Shown: positions 1 through 9,066 of the stretch, in pieces
Numbering within the stretch: the first letter of the stretch is position 1
Layout: the number at the start of each line of letters is the position of its first letter
Assembly: GCF_008124525.1 (NCBI RefSeq)
Contig: NZ_VNHJ01000009.1
Span: 90,370-154,369 of the forward strand
DNA: 64,000 bases
Reading direction: 5' to 3'
From: Oceanicella actignis
Lineage (GTDB): Bacteria > Pseudomonadota > Alphaproteobacteria > Rhodobacterales > Rhodobacteraceae
The notes under the pieces: generated by a model
What the model saw: only the letters and a program-made list of their open reading frames with translations
The model's database searches: none
What the model was told of the DNA's origin: nothing
Translations under genes and position numbers: made by a program

Positions 1-88
1 AGGGCCGTCCTATCCGCGCCTTGCGTGGCTGTCCGAGCGCGCGAACCGCATGCCGGCCTTCGGCGACTCGCGCCCCGAGCCGGCCTGA
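1..88 (+). CDS. C-terminal end of a probable glutathione S-transferase family protein (truncated by window edge)
   Basis: Only the last 28 codons are present, read from base 2 to a TGA at 86-88. The visible residues include YPRLAWLSERANRMPAF, which resembles the end of the all-alpha C-terminal domain of bacterial glutathione S-transferases, where a YPxLxxWxxRxxxxPAF pattern is common. The N-terminal thioredoxin-like half lies outside the window. The call rests on this short tail alone. The alternative is chance reading-frame openness in GC-rich DNA. Confidence 0.5.
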   Translation, partial: GPSYPRLAWLSERANRMPAFGDSRPEPA

Positions 89-484
89 GCGCCCGGCCCG
101 CCGGGCGCTTGGGGCGCGGCCGACAGGAAGGCGCCGGCGGCGTGGCGGGTTCCCGCGGGCGGGGGCGAGGGTTCGCGCCGGCGGCGGGGCGCCGACGGCC
201 GCGATCGCCCGCGCGGCGGCGCCGTCCGGCATGATCGCCGAGCCGCGGCCGATGCGGGGCCGCGGCGGATGCGGGGGGGCCGCGGCGGATGCAGGTGGCC
301 GCGGGTGGTCCGAGCGCGCAGAGCGCGTGGTCGATCAGGCTGCCCGCGACGCCGCGCGACGCATCATCGCCCGCGCGCGGAACGCCGCGCTTGCGCGGAG
401 GCGAGGGGGTGGGGCCGCCTGCGATCCGCCGCGCGCCGCGCCGCCCGCGCGTCGCGCAGGCGCAAGGGGTGGCGCGCTTGCGCT
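89..484. other. 396-bp GC-rich intergenic region with short direct repeats
   Basis: No convincing gene is seen. Open frames here are GC-bias artefacts with Arg/Ala/Gly-rich translations. The only structure noticed is a short repeat cluster: GGGGCCGCGGCGGATGC occurs exactly at 256-272 and 276-292, and a diverged copy (GCCGCGGCCGATGC) precedes it at 242-255. The region separates the tail of the first gene from the end of the convergent DUF2855 gene. No clear terminator was recognised. Confidence 0.6.
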
Positions 485-1558
485 TCAGTCCAGCGTCACG
501 ATCAGCCCCTGGTCGGGGGCGACGCGGCCTTCGGCGGCCTCGGCCCAGGCCGCCTGCGCCGCCTCGGGGCCGTTGACCCGCGTCACCTTCAGCCAGCGGC
601 GCGAGTCGCGCGCCAGCCGCTCCCACGCGCCGTGGATCTCGGCCTCGATCCGCTCGCGCCCCCACTCGGCGCGGCGCTTTTCCGACTGGCGCGGCGCGAA
701 GAAGAATTCCGGCTTGGGGCCGGGCAGCGCCGTGCCGGGCGCGAACTTGTCCCAGTGGCTGGTGCCCACCGCGATCGAGCGCGTCAGCGCGTCGCCCAGC
801 CGCGCATGGACCGCCTCGCGCACCGGCGCCGAGCCGGCCATGTCCACGAAGACCGACGGCGCCTGCGGCAGCGCCTGGGCGATCTCGTCGTAAAGGACCA
901 CGCGCGCATAGGGGCCCAGCCCCTCGACGAAGGCGCGGTTGCCCGCCGAGGTCAGCCCCGTCACCTTGCGCCCCGCCTCGGCCAGAAGGCTGGCCAGCCC
1001 GATCGCGGTCTTCGAGCTGGCCGAGGACAGCACGAACGCCTCGGCGCCGAACCAGTCGTTGTCGCGCAGATAGTCGAACAGCAGGAACGAGGTCGCGTAG
1101 AGCGGCTGGAGCAGCGCCATGCGGTCCTCCATGTCCTCGTCCATCGGGGGCAGGGCGTCGAGGCGGCGATAGGCGTTGTAGATGATCGGCAGCTCGCGCC
1201 GGTGGGCGGCGCCGTCGAGAAAGCCCGCCGGGGTGACGCGCTCGGGCGCGGCGACGAAGGCCTGGGCCATGGGCAGAAAGCCGTAGACCCGCGCGCCCTC
1301 GGGCAGATCGGGGTGCAGGCTGCGCTCGACCTCGGCGAAGCCCCATACCGGCGTCAGGCCCCATTCCTCGTCCACCGGAAAGAACTGCCAGTAGCGCAGC
1401 ACGTCGCCGCTGGCGGCGTAGGTGACGTTGTTGGCCGTCAGGGCGAAGCGCCGGACGCGCAGCCGCGCCTCGCCGGGGGCAAGGGGGCGCTCGGGCGCCG
1501 CGACCGCGCGGGTGCGGCGGATGTCGTCGCGGCGGGTCTGGATCTGAAGGTCGCTCAT
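485..1558 (-). CDS. DUF2855 family protein
   Basis: A protein of 357 residues that I recognise as the DUF2855 family. Its function is not established. Members look distantly like medium-chain alcohol dehydrogenase/quinone reductases but lack clear catalytic residues. Family-like stretches are FALTANNVTYAASGD near residues 37-51 and a central Rossmann-like segment with FVLSSASSKTAIGLA. The start is placed at the ATG at 1558 because it has a GGAG about seven bases upstream, although the frame stays open 11 codons further. It is transcribed divergently from the acyl-CoA synthetase gene and is monocistronic here. The family call is fairly secure; the role is unknown. Confidence 0.82.
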   Translation of the reverse strand: MSDLQIQTRRDDIRRTRAVAAPERPLAPGEARLRVRRFALTANNVTYAASGDVLRYWQFFPVDEEWGLTPVWGFAEVERSLHPDLPEGARVYGFLPMAQAFVAAPERVTPAGFLDGAAHRRELPIIYNAYRRLDALPPMDEDMEDRMALLQPLYATSFLLFDYLRDNDWFGAEAFVLSSASSKTAIGLASLLAEAGRKVTGLTSAGNRAFVEGLGPYARVVLYDEIAQALPQAPSVFVDMAGSAPVREAVHARLGDALTRSIAVGTSHWDKFAPGTALPGPKPEFFFAPRQSEKRRAEWGRERIEAEIHGAWERLARDSRRWLKVTRVNGPEAAQAAWAEAAEGRVAPDQGLIVTLD

Positions 1559-1875
1559 GGGGGCTCCGTATTTCTTGCGGTTTCGCGGCATTCTGTAGCG
1601 GAACGGCGTTTCGCGAAAGCCCCCGCATGCGCCTTGCGCGGGCTTTCATCTTGACGTTGCGTCAGATTCGCGGCTAGCATTCCTGGCATCAGATACGCAT
1701 GGCGCTCGCGTCATGCGCGACGCGCGGCCGAGTCGGCGGCGCACCGGGCCTCGGCCAACGCCGAGGTCCGATTTCTTGCGATCCCCTTTTCAAGCGATCT
1801 CGCGGCCTCGACCGTCGGCGCCGCTTGCGCCCGGCCCGCGCGCGGCTATGCTGCGTTGCGTCAAGGAGCGTGCCC
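1559..1875. other. 317-bp divergent intergenic region
   Basis: This stretch lies between the divergent DUF2855 and acyl-CoA synthetase genes. It contains a good sigma70-like promoter at 1651-1680 directed rightwards and an AAGGAG ribosome binding site at 1863-1868. I see no gene in it. The open frame leading into the synthetase from 1699 is unlikely to be translated because the ATG at 1876 has the good binding site. Confidence 0.6.
1651..1680 (+). promoter_or_regulatory. Candidate sigma70 promoter for the acyl-CoA synthetase gene
   Basis: TTGACG at 1651-1656 and TAGCAT at 1675-1680 are separated by 18 bases, about 195 bases upstream of the gene start. A GATTC site, matching the CcrM consensus GANTC, lies in the spacer at 1665-1669. 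It is assigned from sequence match only. Confidence 0.5.
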
Positions 1876-3588
1876 ATGATCGAGCTTCCCCGCCGCCCCG
1901 ATTGGGACAGCGTGCGCGCCGACTTCCGCTGGCCGCGGCTGGCGCAGTGCAACATCGCCGAGCAGATCTGCGGCGTCTGGGCCCGCCGCGCCCCCGACCG
2001 CGTGGCGCTGATCTATCTGCGGCCCGACGGCGCGCTGCGCGAATACACCTACGCGCAGCTGGCGCGCGCCGCCGCGCGGCTGGCCAACGCGCTGGCCGCG
2101 CACGGGCTCGGGCGCGGCGACCGCTGCGCGGTGCTGCTGCCGCAGACGCCCGAAGCGGCGCTCACCCACATCGCGTGCTACATGCTGGGCGCGGTGGCGA
2201 CGCCGCTCTTCACCCTGTTCGGCGAAGACGGGCTGCGCTACCGCCTTGCCGACAGCGGCGCGCGCATCGTGGTCACCGACGAGGCCAGCCTGCCCAAGAT
2301 CGCCGCCATCCGCGACCAGCTGCCCGAGCTGCGGGCCGTCTTCTCGATCGACCGCCCCGGCCCCGGCGCCTGGGGCTTCTGGCAGGAGCTGGGCAAGGCC
2401 GCCGAGCTGGCCGCCCCCGCGCGCACCGGCCCGGACGATCCCGCCTTCCTCAGCTACACCTCGGGCACCACGGGCCCGCCCAAGGGCGCGCTGCATGGCC
2501 ACCGGGTGCTGATGGGCCACATGCCCGGCTTCATCGCTCAGCACGACTACGCCCCCGCGCCGGGCGACCGCATCTGGACGCCGGCGGACTGGGCCTGGAT
2601 GGGCGGACTGACCAATGTGATGATGCCCGCCCTGGCGCTGGGCATTCCCGTGGTCGCGCACCGCATGCCGAAATTCGACCCCGAGCGCGCCGTCTGGCTC
2701 ATGGCCCGGCTCGAGGTGCGCAACGCCTTCATGCCGCCGACGGCGCTCAAGCTCATGCGCCAGGCCGGGCTGCGCGCGGCCGCGCCGCTGCGCTCGCTGG
2801 CCTCGGCGGGCGAGGCGCTGGGCGCCGAGCTGCTCGAATGGGGGCGCGAGGCCTTCGGCCTGACCATCAACGAGGCCTATGGCCAGACCGAGTGCAACCT
2901 TGTGCTGGGCAATTGCGCGGCGGCCTTCGCGCCCCGGCCGGGCTCGGCGGGCAAGGTCACGCCGGGGCACGAGGTGGCGGTGATCGACGCCGAGGGCCGG
3001 CCGCTGCCCGACGGCGAGACGGGCGAGATCGCCGTGCGCCGCGGCAGTCCCTCGATGTTCCTGCGCTACTGGAACAAGCCCGAGCGCACGGTCGAGAAAT
3101 TCGCCGGCGAGTGGATGCGCACCGGCGATCTGGGCCGGCGCGACGCCGAGGGCTACTTTCACTTCGCCTCGCGCGCGGACGACGTCATCACCTCTTCGGG
3201 CTACCGCATCGGGCCGACCGAGATCGAAGACTGCGTCGCCGGCGATCCCGCCGTGGCGATGGCGGCGGCGGTGGGCCTGCCCGACCCGATCCGCACCGAG
3301 GCGGTGACCCTGTTCGTGGTCCTGCGCGACGGCGCCGCGCGCGACGGTCTGGCCGCGCGTCTGACCGCCCGCGTGCGCGAACGCATCAGCCCCCATGTCG
3401 CGCCGCGCGCGGTGCGGGTGGTGGACGCCCTGCCCATGACCGCGACGGGCAAGATCATGCGCCGCGAGCTGAAGCGCCAGGCGCTGGAGCAGGCCGCCTC
3501 GGCCGCCGGGCGGGGCGACGCGGGCGACGGGGGCGCAGCGGGCGACGGGTGCGACGGGGGCGACGGGGGCGCCGCGCCGTCGCGCTGA
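1876..3588 (+). CDS. AMP-dependent acyl-CoA synthetase (medium-chain/acetyl-CoA synthetase-like)
   Basis: A 570-residue member of the ANL superfamily, which activates a carboxylic acid with ATP to an acyl-adenylate and then transfers it to CoA in the cytoplasm. The P-loop-like motif YTSGTTGPPKGA, the motif EAYGQTE, the hinge-region TGDLGRRDAEGYF and the SSGYRIGPTEIE segment are all present, and the C-terminal catalytic lysine region reads TATGKIMRR. The arrangement resembles ACSM-type medium-chain or acetyl-CoA synthetases; the exact substrate cannot be inferred. The start at 1876 has AAGGAG seven bases upstream. The last roughly 30 residues are a Gly/Asp/Ala-rich low-complexity tail encoded by short GGCGACGGG-like repeats, beyond the normal end of the family. 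Confidence 0.88.
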   Translation: MIELPRRPDWDSVRADFRWPRLAQCNIAEQICGVWARRAPDRVALIYLRPDGALREYTYAQLARAAARLANALAAHGLGRGDRCAVLLPQTPEAALTHIACYMLGAVATPLFTLFGEDGLRYRLADSGARIVVTDEASLPKIAAIRDQLPELRAVFSIDRPGPGAWGFWQELGKAAELAAPARTGPDDPAFLSYTSGTTGPPKGALHGHRVLMGHMPGFIAQHDYAPAPGDRIWTPADWAWMGGLTNVMMPALALGIPVVAHRMPKFDPERAVWLMARLEVRNAFMPPTALKLMRQAGLRAAAPLRSLASAGEALGAELLEWGREAFGLTINEAYGQTECNLVLGNCAAAFAPRPGSAGKVTPGHEVAVIDAEGRPLPDGETGEIAVRRGSPSMFLRYWNKPERTVEKFAGEWMRTGDLGRRDAEGYFHFASRADDVITSSGYRIGPTEIEDCVAGDPAVAMAAAVGLPDPIRTEAVTLFVVLRDGAARDGLAARLTARVRERISPHVAPRAVRVVDALPMTATGKIMRRELKRQALEQAASAAGRGDAGDGGAAGDGCDGGDGGAAPSR

Positions 3589-3703
3589 CCGCCGGCGCCC
3601 GCTGCGCTCTTGCCGCGGCGCGCGGCGTTAACCGGACCGCAATGCGCGCGCGCGCACCATGCGGGCGGCGGGCGCCGGGTCCGCCGCATCCGTCGGAGGA
3701 GTC

Positions 3704-4198
3704 ATGCGCGCCGTCCCGCCCTTGCTTCTGGCCGCCCTTCTGGCCTTGCTTGCGACCGCCCTTGCGCCGACGGGCGCCGCGCTTGGGCGCGGGCGCTTGT
3801 CCCCTCGGCGGCCCCGCGACGCGCGCCGGTGCGGGGGGCTGACGCGGCCCGCCCGGGGGTCCGACGCTTTCCGGCCCGCGGCGGCTCTGGCGGCGGCTCT
3901 GGCGTCGGCGCTGGCGGTCGGCGCGGCGCCCGCCGGCGCGGCGGCGGCCGAGCTTGAGGCGCGCCTGCGTCAGGACGTTCCCGCGGGCGTGTGCTGGCAC
4001 GAGGGGCGCGAGTATTCGCCCGGCGCCGTGGTCCGGCGCGAGCTTCCGCGCGGCTGCACGCGCGAAGGCACGCGGCTGCTGCGCATGTCCTCGACCCTTG
4101 TGTGCGAGGCGGGCCCCGAAGGGCCGCGCTGGCGTCCGCTCTACGAGATCCCGCTCAAGAACGTCACGCGCGAGGTCGGGCCAGATTGCGAGCCCTAG
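3704..4198 (+). CDS. Putative secreted small protein, DUF1496-like
   Basis: A 164-residue protein starting at an ATG with GGAGGA three bases upstream (3695-3700). It has an N-terminal hydrophobic segment (MRAVPPLLLAALLALL), an Arg-rich stretch, a second Ala-rich hydrophobic segment ending AGAAAAE that looks like a signal peptide, and then a compact domain with CWHEGREYSPGAVV. That motif resembles the small DUF1496 domain (CxxxGxxYSxGA), with further cysteines at CTREG, LVCEAG and DCEP that could form disulfides. Having two hydrophobic segments is odd, and the true start may be downstream. Export to the periplasm is inferred; function is unknown. Confidence 0.6.
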   Translation: MRAVPPLLLAALLALLATALAPTGAALGRGRLSPRRPRDARRCGGLTRPARGSDAFRPAAALAAALASALAVGAAPAGAAAAELEARLRQDVPAGVCWHEGREYSPGAVVRRELPRGCTREGTRLLRMSSTLVCEAGPEGPRWRPLYEIPLKNVTREVGPDCEP

Positions 4199-4256
4199 CG
4201 GCCCATGCGCGCCGCGTGTAACGTGCGCGCCGGACCACGGTGAGGGGGCGCGCAGC

Positions 4257-6041
4257 ATGACCGACACGACCACGGCGATCGCGCTGATCGGCGCGCTGGG
4301 CATCGGGGCGCAATGGCTGGCCTGGCGCTTCCAGCTGCCCGCCATCGTGCTGATGCTGCTGGCCGGCATTCTGGCGGGGCCGGCGACGGGGCTCGTCAGC
4401 CCGCGCGCGCAGTTCGGCCCCGTCATCGACGCCGCCGTCGGCGCCGCCGTGGCGCTGATCCTGTTCGAGGGCGGGCTGACGCTGAACTTCAACGAGCTGC
4501 GCACCGCGCGCCCCGCCGTGCGCCGTCTGGCGGCGCTTGGCGCGCCGCTCGGCTGGCTGACGGCGACGCTGGCCGCGCATTGGGTGGCGGGGCTGAGCTG
4601 GGAGGTGGCTGCCGTGTTCGGCGGCGTGCTGGTGGTGACGGGGCCGACCGTAGTCACGCCGCTCTTGCGCCAGGCGCGGCTCGACCCGCGGCCGGCCTCG
4701 ATCCTGCGCTGGGAGGCCATCGTCAACGACCCTCTGGGCGCGCTGGCGGCGGTGCTGGCCTTCGAGATCGTCGCCGCGCTGGCGGCGGCGGGCGGCCACG
4801 CGGTGCCCATGGCGCTGGCGCATCTGGCGCTGGGGGTGGCGATCGCCGGCGCCGCGGGCTGGGCGGCGGGCAAGGCGCTGGCCGCCGCGTTCCGCCGCGG
4901 CGCGGCGCCCGAATTCCTGAAGGCGCCGGCCATGATCGCCGCGGTGCTGGCGGTGTATGCCGCCTGCGATTCCCTGCTGCACGAAAGCGGGCTTCTGGCC
5001 GTGACGGTGATGGGCGTGGTGATGGGCAACGCGCGCCTGCCCTCGCTGGGCGAGCTGCTGCGCTTCAAGGAAGCGGTGACCGTGCTGCTGGTCTCGGGCG
5101 TTTTCATCGTGCTGGCCGCGGGGCTGGACGCGCCCATGATCGCGGCGCTGGACTGGCGCGCGGCGCTGTTCGTGCTGGCGGTGATGTTCGTGGCCCGCCC
5201 GGCGGCGGTGCTGGCCTCGCTGATCGGCACGAACCTGCCCTGGCGCGAGCGCGCGATGATCGCCTGGATCGGCCCGCGCGGCATCGTGGCGGTGGCGATC
5301 TCGGGCTTTTTCGGCGCGCGCCTGGCCGAGCTGGGCGTGCCCGACGCGCACATGCTGGCGCCGCTGGCCTTCGCGCTGTCGGCGGCCACGGTGGTGGCGC
5401 ACGGCTTCTCGATCGGACCGGCGGCGCGGCTTCTGGGGCTGACCTCGACCGAGCCGCCCGGGGCGCTGATCGTGGGCGGCTCGCCCTGGAGCGCGGCGCT
5501 GGCCGAGACGCTGCTCAAGGCCGGGGCGCCGGTGCTGGTCGCCGACCGCAACTGGTCGCATCTGCGCCATGCGCGCGTGCTGGGCGTGCCCACCTATTAC
5601 GGCGAGATCCTGTCCGAGCAGGCCGAGCACAGCCTGAACCTGAGCCGCTACGGCTGGCTTCTGGCCACCACCGACAATGACGACTACAACGCCCTCGTGT
5701 GCACCGATTTCGCGCCCGAATTCGGCCGTCGCAACGTGTTCCAGGTCGGCCGCTCGGACGAGGACGAGGGCGAGCGCGGCCTGCCCGTGACGCTGGGCGG
5801 CCGACCGCTGGGCGCGGGGGGCGACCATGCCGCCTATGCCGAGCGCTTCGCGCGCGGCTGGCGCTTTCGCCGCACGGCGCTGACCGAGGATTACGGCTTC
5901 GAGGACTGGCGCCGCGACCAGCCCGAGGCCGAGCTGATCGCCGTTCAGGGGCGCAGCGGCGCGCTGGCCTTCTCGGGGCCGGACGATCCGATCACGCCCC
6001 GCCCCGGCGCGGCGATCATCTTCTTCGGCCCGCCGAAATAA
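4257..6041 (+). CDS. Cation:proton antiporter (CPA1-like) with C-terminal TrkA-N-like domain
   Basis: A 594-residue inner-membrane protein. About the first 395 residues are multi-spanning, beginning with ATAIALIGALGIGAQWLAW-like helices, and carry the family motifs LILFEGGLTL and GPTVVTPLLRQARL followed by the ion-binding-type IVNDPLGA segment, typical of Na+/H+ or K+/H+ antiporters. From about residue 402 a soluble Rossmann-like domain (ALIVGGSPWSAAL, later LLATTDNDDYNALVC) resembles the TrkA-N/RCK regulatory domain. The start at 4257 has a purine-rich GAGGGGG site upstream. It would exchange monovalent cations for protons; ion specificity is not deducible. Confidence 0.85.
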   Translation: MTDTTTAIALIGALGIGAQWLAWRFQLPAIVLMLLAGILAGPATGLVSPRAQFGPVIDAAVGAAVALILFEGGLTLNFNELRTARPAVRRLAALGAPLGWLTATLAAHWVAGLSWEVAAVFGGVLVVTGPTVVTPLLRQARLDPRPASILRWEAIVNDPLGALAAVLAFEIVAALAAAGGHAVPMALAHLALGVAIAGAAGWAAGKALAAAFRRGAAPEFLKAPAMIAAVLAVYAACDSLLHESGLLAVTVMGVVMGNARLPSLGELLRFKEAVTVLLVSGVFIVLAAGLDAPMIAALDWRAALFVLAVMFVARPAAVLASLIGTNLPWRERAMIAWIGPRGIVAVAISGFFGARLAELGVPDAHMLAPLAFALSAATVVAHGFSIGPAARLLGLTSTEPPGALIVGGSPWSAALAETLLKAGAPVLVADRNWSHLRHARVLGVPTYYGEILSEQAEHSLNLSRYGWLLATTDNDDYNALVCTDFAPEFGRRNVFQVGRSDEDEGERGLPVTLGGRPLGAGGDHAAYAERFARGWRFRRTALTEDYGFEDWRRDQPEAELIAVQGRSGALAFSGPDDPITPRPGAAIIFFGPPK

Positions 6042-6129
6042 CGCCCGCGGCGGCTTTTCGCGCGCGGATGTGGCGCTTTTTGCGAATTTGGCGCTAATCT
6101 TCGTCCTGTGAGGACAAGGGAGCGTCACG

Positions 6130-7359
6130 ATGAGCGTGAAGTTGACGAGCGCAAAGGGGCAGGGCGGCCTGCCGCGGTGGTTCGGCTCCGTGTTCGGCGC
6201 GGTGTCGCGCATCGAGCGCGGCGCGTTGGAGTTCGTGCTGCCCGACGGGCGCGTGTTCCGCGCCCAGGGGCCCGAGCCCGGACCCGAGGGGCGCGTGATC
6301 GTGCGCGACGGGCGCACCTTCGCGCGGCTGGTGCGCGACGCCGACATCGGCTTCGCCGAGGCCTACATGGACGGATGGTGGGACACGCCCGATCTTCAGG
6401 CGGTGCTGGACGTGGCGCTGCTGAACAACGACCAGGTCGCCCGCCGCTTCAGCGCCGCCCCGCTGGCGCGCATGATCGAGCGTCTTCGCCACTGGATGAA
6501 CCGCAACACGCGCGAGGGCGCGCGGCGCAACATCGCGGCGCATTACGATCTGGGCAACGCCTTCTACGCGCGCTGGCTGGACCCGACGATGACCTATTCC
6601 TCGGCGCTGTTCCGCGGCACGCAGGAAACGCTCGAGGCGGCGCAGATCAACAAATACGCCGCCATCTGCGATTCGATCGCCGCGCCCGAGGGGGGGCATG
6701 TGCTCGAGATCGGCTGCGGCTGGGGCGGCTTCGCCGAATACGCCGCGCGCGAGCGCGGGCTGCGCGTCACGGGGCTGACCATCTCGCGCGAGCAGCACGA
6801 TTACGCCCGCCGCCGCATTCACGAGGCGGGCCTGTCCGAGCGCGTCGAGATCGTGCTGCGCGACTACCGCGACGAGCGCGGAACCTATGACGGCATCGCC
6901 TCGATCGAGATGATCGAGGCGGTGGGCGAACGCTGGTGGCCCGTCTATTTCGACGCCGTGCGCGAGCGCCTGCGCCCCGGCGCGCGGGCGACGATCCAGG
7001 CCATCACCATCGCCGACCGCCTGTTCGACGGCTACCGGCGGGGGGTGGACTTCGTGCAGAAGCACATCTTCCCCGGCGGCATGCTGCTGTCGCCCTCCGA
7101 GCTGCGCACGCAGGCGCGGCGCGCCGGGCTCGAGATCGTGGGCGGGTTCGAGTTCGGCCAGTCCTATTCCGAGACCTTGCGCCGCTGGCGCGCGCGGTTC
7201 CTCGAGGAATGGGACGAGATCGCGCCCCTGGGCTTCGACGAGCGCTTCCGCCGCATGTGGGATTTCTACCTGGCCAGCTGCGCCGCGTGCTTCCTGGCCG
7301 GCACCACCGACGTCACGCAGGTCACGCTGCGCGCGGCGGGAGCGGGAGCGGGCCGATGA
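6130..7359 (+). CDS. cfa: Cyclopropane-fatty-acyl-phospholipid synthase family methyltransferase
   Basis: A 409-residue SAM-dependent methyltransferase of the Cfa/mycolic acid cyclopropane synthase family, expected to modify unsaturated acyl chains of membrane phospholipids. The N-terminal region includes ADIGFAEAYMDGWWDTPDL. Family landmarks follow: AHYDLGNAFYARWLDPTMTYS, the SAM motif LEIGCGWGGFAE at residues 192-203, SIEMIEAVGERWW, and YRRGVDFVQKHIFPGG near the active site. The start at 6130 has AAGGGAG upstream. It overlaps the following TrgA-like gene by four bases (ATGA), suggesting translational coupling. Confidence 0.88.
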   Translation: MSVKLTSAKGQGGLPRWFGSVFGAVSRIERGALEFVLPDGRVFRAQGPEPGPEGRVIVRDGRTFARLVRDADIGFAEAYMDGWWDTPDLQAVLDVALLNNDQVARRFSAAPLARMIERLRHWMNRNTREGARRNIAAHYDLGNAFYARWLDPTMTYSSALFRGTQETLEAAQINKYAAICDSIAAPEGGHVLEIGCGWGGFAEYAARERGLRVTGLTISREQHDYARRRIHEAGLSERVEIVLRDYRDERGTYDGIASIEMIEAVGERWWPVYFDAVRERLRPGARATIQAITIADRLFDGYRRGVDFVQKHIFPGGMLLSPSELRTQARRAGLEIVGGFEFGQSYSETLRRWRARFLEEWDEIAPLGFDERFRRMWDFYLASCAACFLAGTTDVTQVTLRAAGAGAGR

Positions 7360-7826
7360 GCGCCCTCGCCGCGCGCGACCGCTGGTCGGCCGGGCGTCTG
7401 GTGGCGGCGGCGGGGCTGGCGCTGGCGGCGATGGGGGCGGCGAACGTGATGTTCCAGGTCGCGCCCCCCGCGCCGGGCGAGCCGGTGGGCCCGGTCTATC
7501 TGGCCGCCGCCGCCGCGGGCGCGCTGGCGGGCTGGGCGCATCTGGGCCGGCAGCTGGGGCGCGGCTTCGCCCATGCCATGGTCATGGGGCTGGGCGCGGC
7601 GGGGCTGGCGGCGCTGTATGCGCTGCTGGCCGGGGCGCTGCGCGACGTGGTGCATGTCTATTCCTATGCGGGCTTTTCCAGCGTCATGCGGCTGCTCGAC
7701 TACATGGCGGTGCGGTTTCTCGAGCATCTGTGGACCTTCGCGCGGCCGCGGCCCCTGGGCGCGCTGGCGGTCGGGGCCATGATCGCCGGCGTCTTCGCCG
7801 AGCATTACCACCGCCTGTGGCGCTGA
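7356..7826 (+). CDS. TrgA family membrane protein
   Basis: A 156-residue predicted inner-membrane protein with about four hydrophobic segments. The pattern AGALAGWAHLGRQLGRGF in the first half and a C-terminal helix followed by AEHYHRLWR match my memory of TrgA, a Rhodobacter protein linked to tellurite resistance. Its biochemical role is not known. It starts at an ATG overlapping the stop of the cfa-like gene (ATGA), so the two are probably co-translated and may both affect the membrane. The family is moderately certain; the tellurite link is by family only. Confidence 0.7.
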   Translation: MSALAARDRWSAGRLVAAAGLALAAMGAANVMFQVAPPAPGEPVGPVYLAAAAAGALAGWAHLGRQLGRGFAHAMVMGLGAAGLAALYALLAGALRDVVHVYSYAGFSSVMRLLDYMAVRFLEHLWTFARPRPLGALAVGAMIAGVFAEHYHRLWR

Positions 7827-7928
7827 GAACGCCGGGGCGGGGTTGCTTTTGGCGCTGCAGATGGTATCGCCTGCCACGGCGACGGCGCGATGCGCGCGCC
7901 GCCGGGGACGACATGCCGGGGGATAGAC

Positions 7929-9011
7929 ATGCAGGGCCTTGACGAGCTGCGCGACCGCCACCTTGCCGCCATCGAGGCGGCCCGCTCGGAAGAGGAGCTG
8001 GAGGCCGCGCGCCTGGCCGCGCTGGGCAAGAAGGGCGAGGTCAGCCTGCGAATGCGCGAGCTGGGCCGCATGACGCCCGAAGAGCGCAAGCTGGCCGGCC
8101 CGGCGCTGAACGCGCTCAAGGAAACGCTGACCGAGGCGCTGGCCGCGCGCAAGGCCGCGCTGGCCGAGGCGGCGCTGGCCGCCCGGCTCGAGGCCGAGCG
8201 CCAGGACATGACGCTGCCCGCGCGCCCCGCGCGCGCCGGCACGGTGCATCCGGTCAGCCAGGTGACCGAAGAGATCGTGGCGATCTTCTCGGATCTGGGC
8301 TTCGCGGTGGCCGAGGGGCCGCAGATCGAGACCGACTGGCACAATTTCGACGCGCTCAACATCCCGCCGGACCATCCCGCGCGGCAAGAGCACGACACCT
8401 TCTTCATGCACCGCGCCGAGGGCGACGAGCGCCCGCCCCATGTGCTGCGCACCCACACCTCGCCGGTGCAGATCCGCGCCATGCTGGACCAGGGCGCGCC
8501 GATCCGGGTGATCGCGCCGGGGCGGGTGTATCGCTGCGACTACGACCAGACGCACACGCCCATGTTCCACCAGGTCGAGGGGCTGGCGATCGACCGCGAC
8601 ATCTCGATGGCGCATCTCAAATGGGTGCTCGAGGAGTTCTGCCGCGCCTTCTTCGAGACGCCCTCGATCGAGCTGCGCTTCCGCGCCTCGCACTTCCCCT
8701 TCACCGAGCCCTCGGCCGAGGTGGACATCCGCTGCTCGTGGCGCGACGGGCAGCTGAAGCTTGGCGAGGGCGACGACTGGATGGAGATCCTGGGCTCGGG
8801 CATGGTGCATCCCAAGGTGCTCGAGGCCGCGGGCATCGACCCGGCGCAGTGGCAGGGCTTCGCCTTCGGCATCGGCATCGACCGGCTGGCGATGCTCAAA
8901 TACGGCATTCCCGACCTGCGCGCCTTCTTCGACGCCGATCTGCGCTGGCTGCGGCATTACGGCTTCGGCGCGCTGGACGTGCCGACGCTGCACGCGGGGC
9001 TGAGCGGCTGA
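7929..9011 (+). CDS. pheS: Phenylalanine--tRNA ligase alpha subunit
   Basis: The catalytic subunit (360 residues) of the alpha2-beta2 phenylalanyl-tRNA synthetase, which charges tRNA-Phe in the cytoplasm. An N-terminal coiled-coil tRNA-binding region (about residues 1-95) precedes the class II catalytic core. The core includes [19 protein letters not shown], motif 2 with [26 protein letters not shown], and motif 3 with [16 protein letters not shown]. Length is normal. The ATG at 7929 gives the canonical N-terminus; the frame stays open upstream. It is followed 55 bases later by pheT. Confidence 0.97.
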   Translation: MQGLDELRDRHLAAIEAARSEEELEAARLAALGKKGEVSLRMRELGRMTPEERKLAGPALNALKETLTEALAARKAALAEAALAARLEAERQDMTLPARPARAGTVHPVSQVTEEIVAIFSDLGFAVAEGPQIETDWHNFDALNIPPDHPARQEHDTFFMHRAEGDERPPHVLRTHTSPVQIRAMLDQGAPIRVIAPGRVYRCDYDQTHTPMFHQVEGLAIDRDISMAHLKWVLEEFCRAFFETPSIELRFRASHFPFTEPSAEVDIRCSWRDGQLKLGEGDDWMEILGSGMVHPKVLEAAGIDPAQWQGFAFGIGIDRLAMLKYGIPDLRAFFDADLRWLRHYGFGALDVPTLHAGLSG

Positions 9012-9066
9012 GCGCGCGCGCCGCCGCCCGCCCCTTCGCGCACCCGACATTCACGAGGCCCCGACG

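Noticed and set aside
7827..7928. A pheM-like leader peptide or attenuator before pheS
   Set aside because: No short ORF with a run of Phe codons and no terminator hairpin with T-tract could be found.
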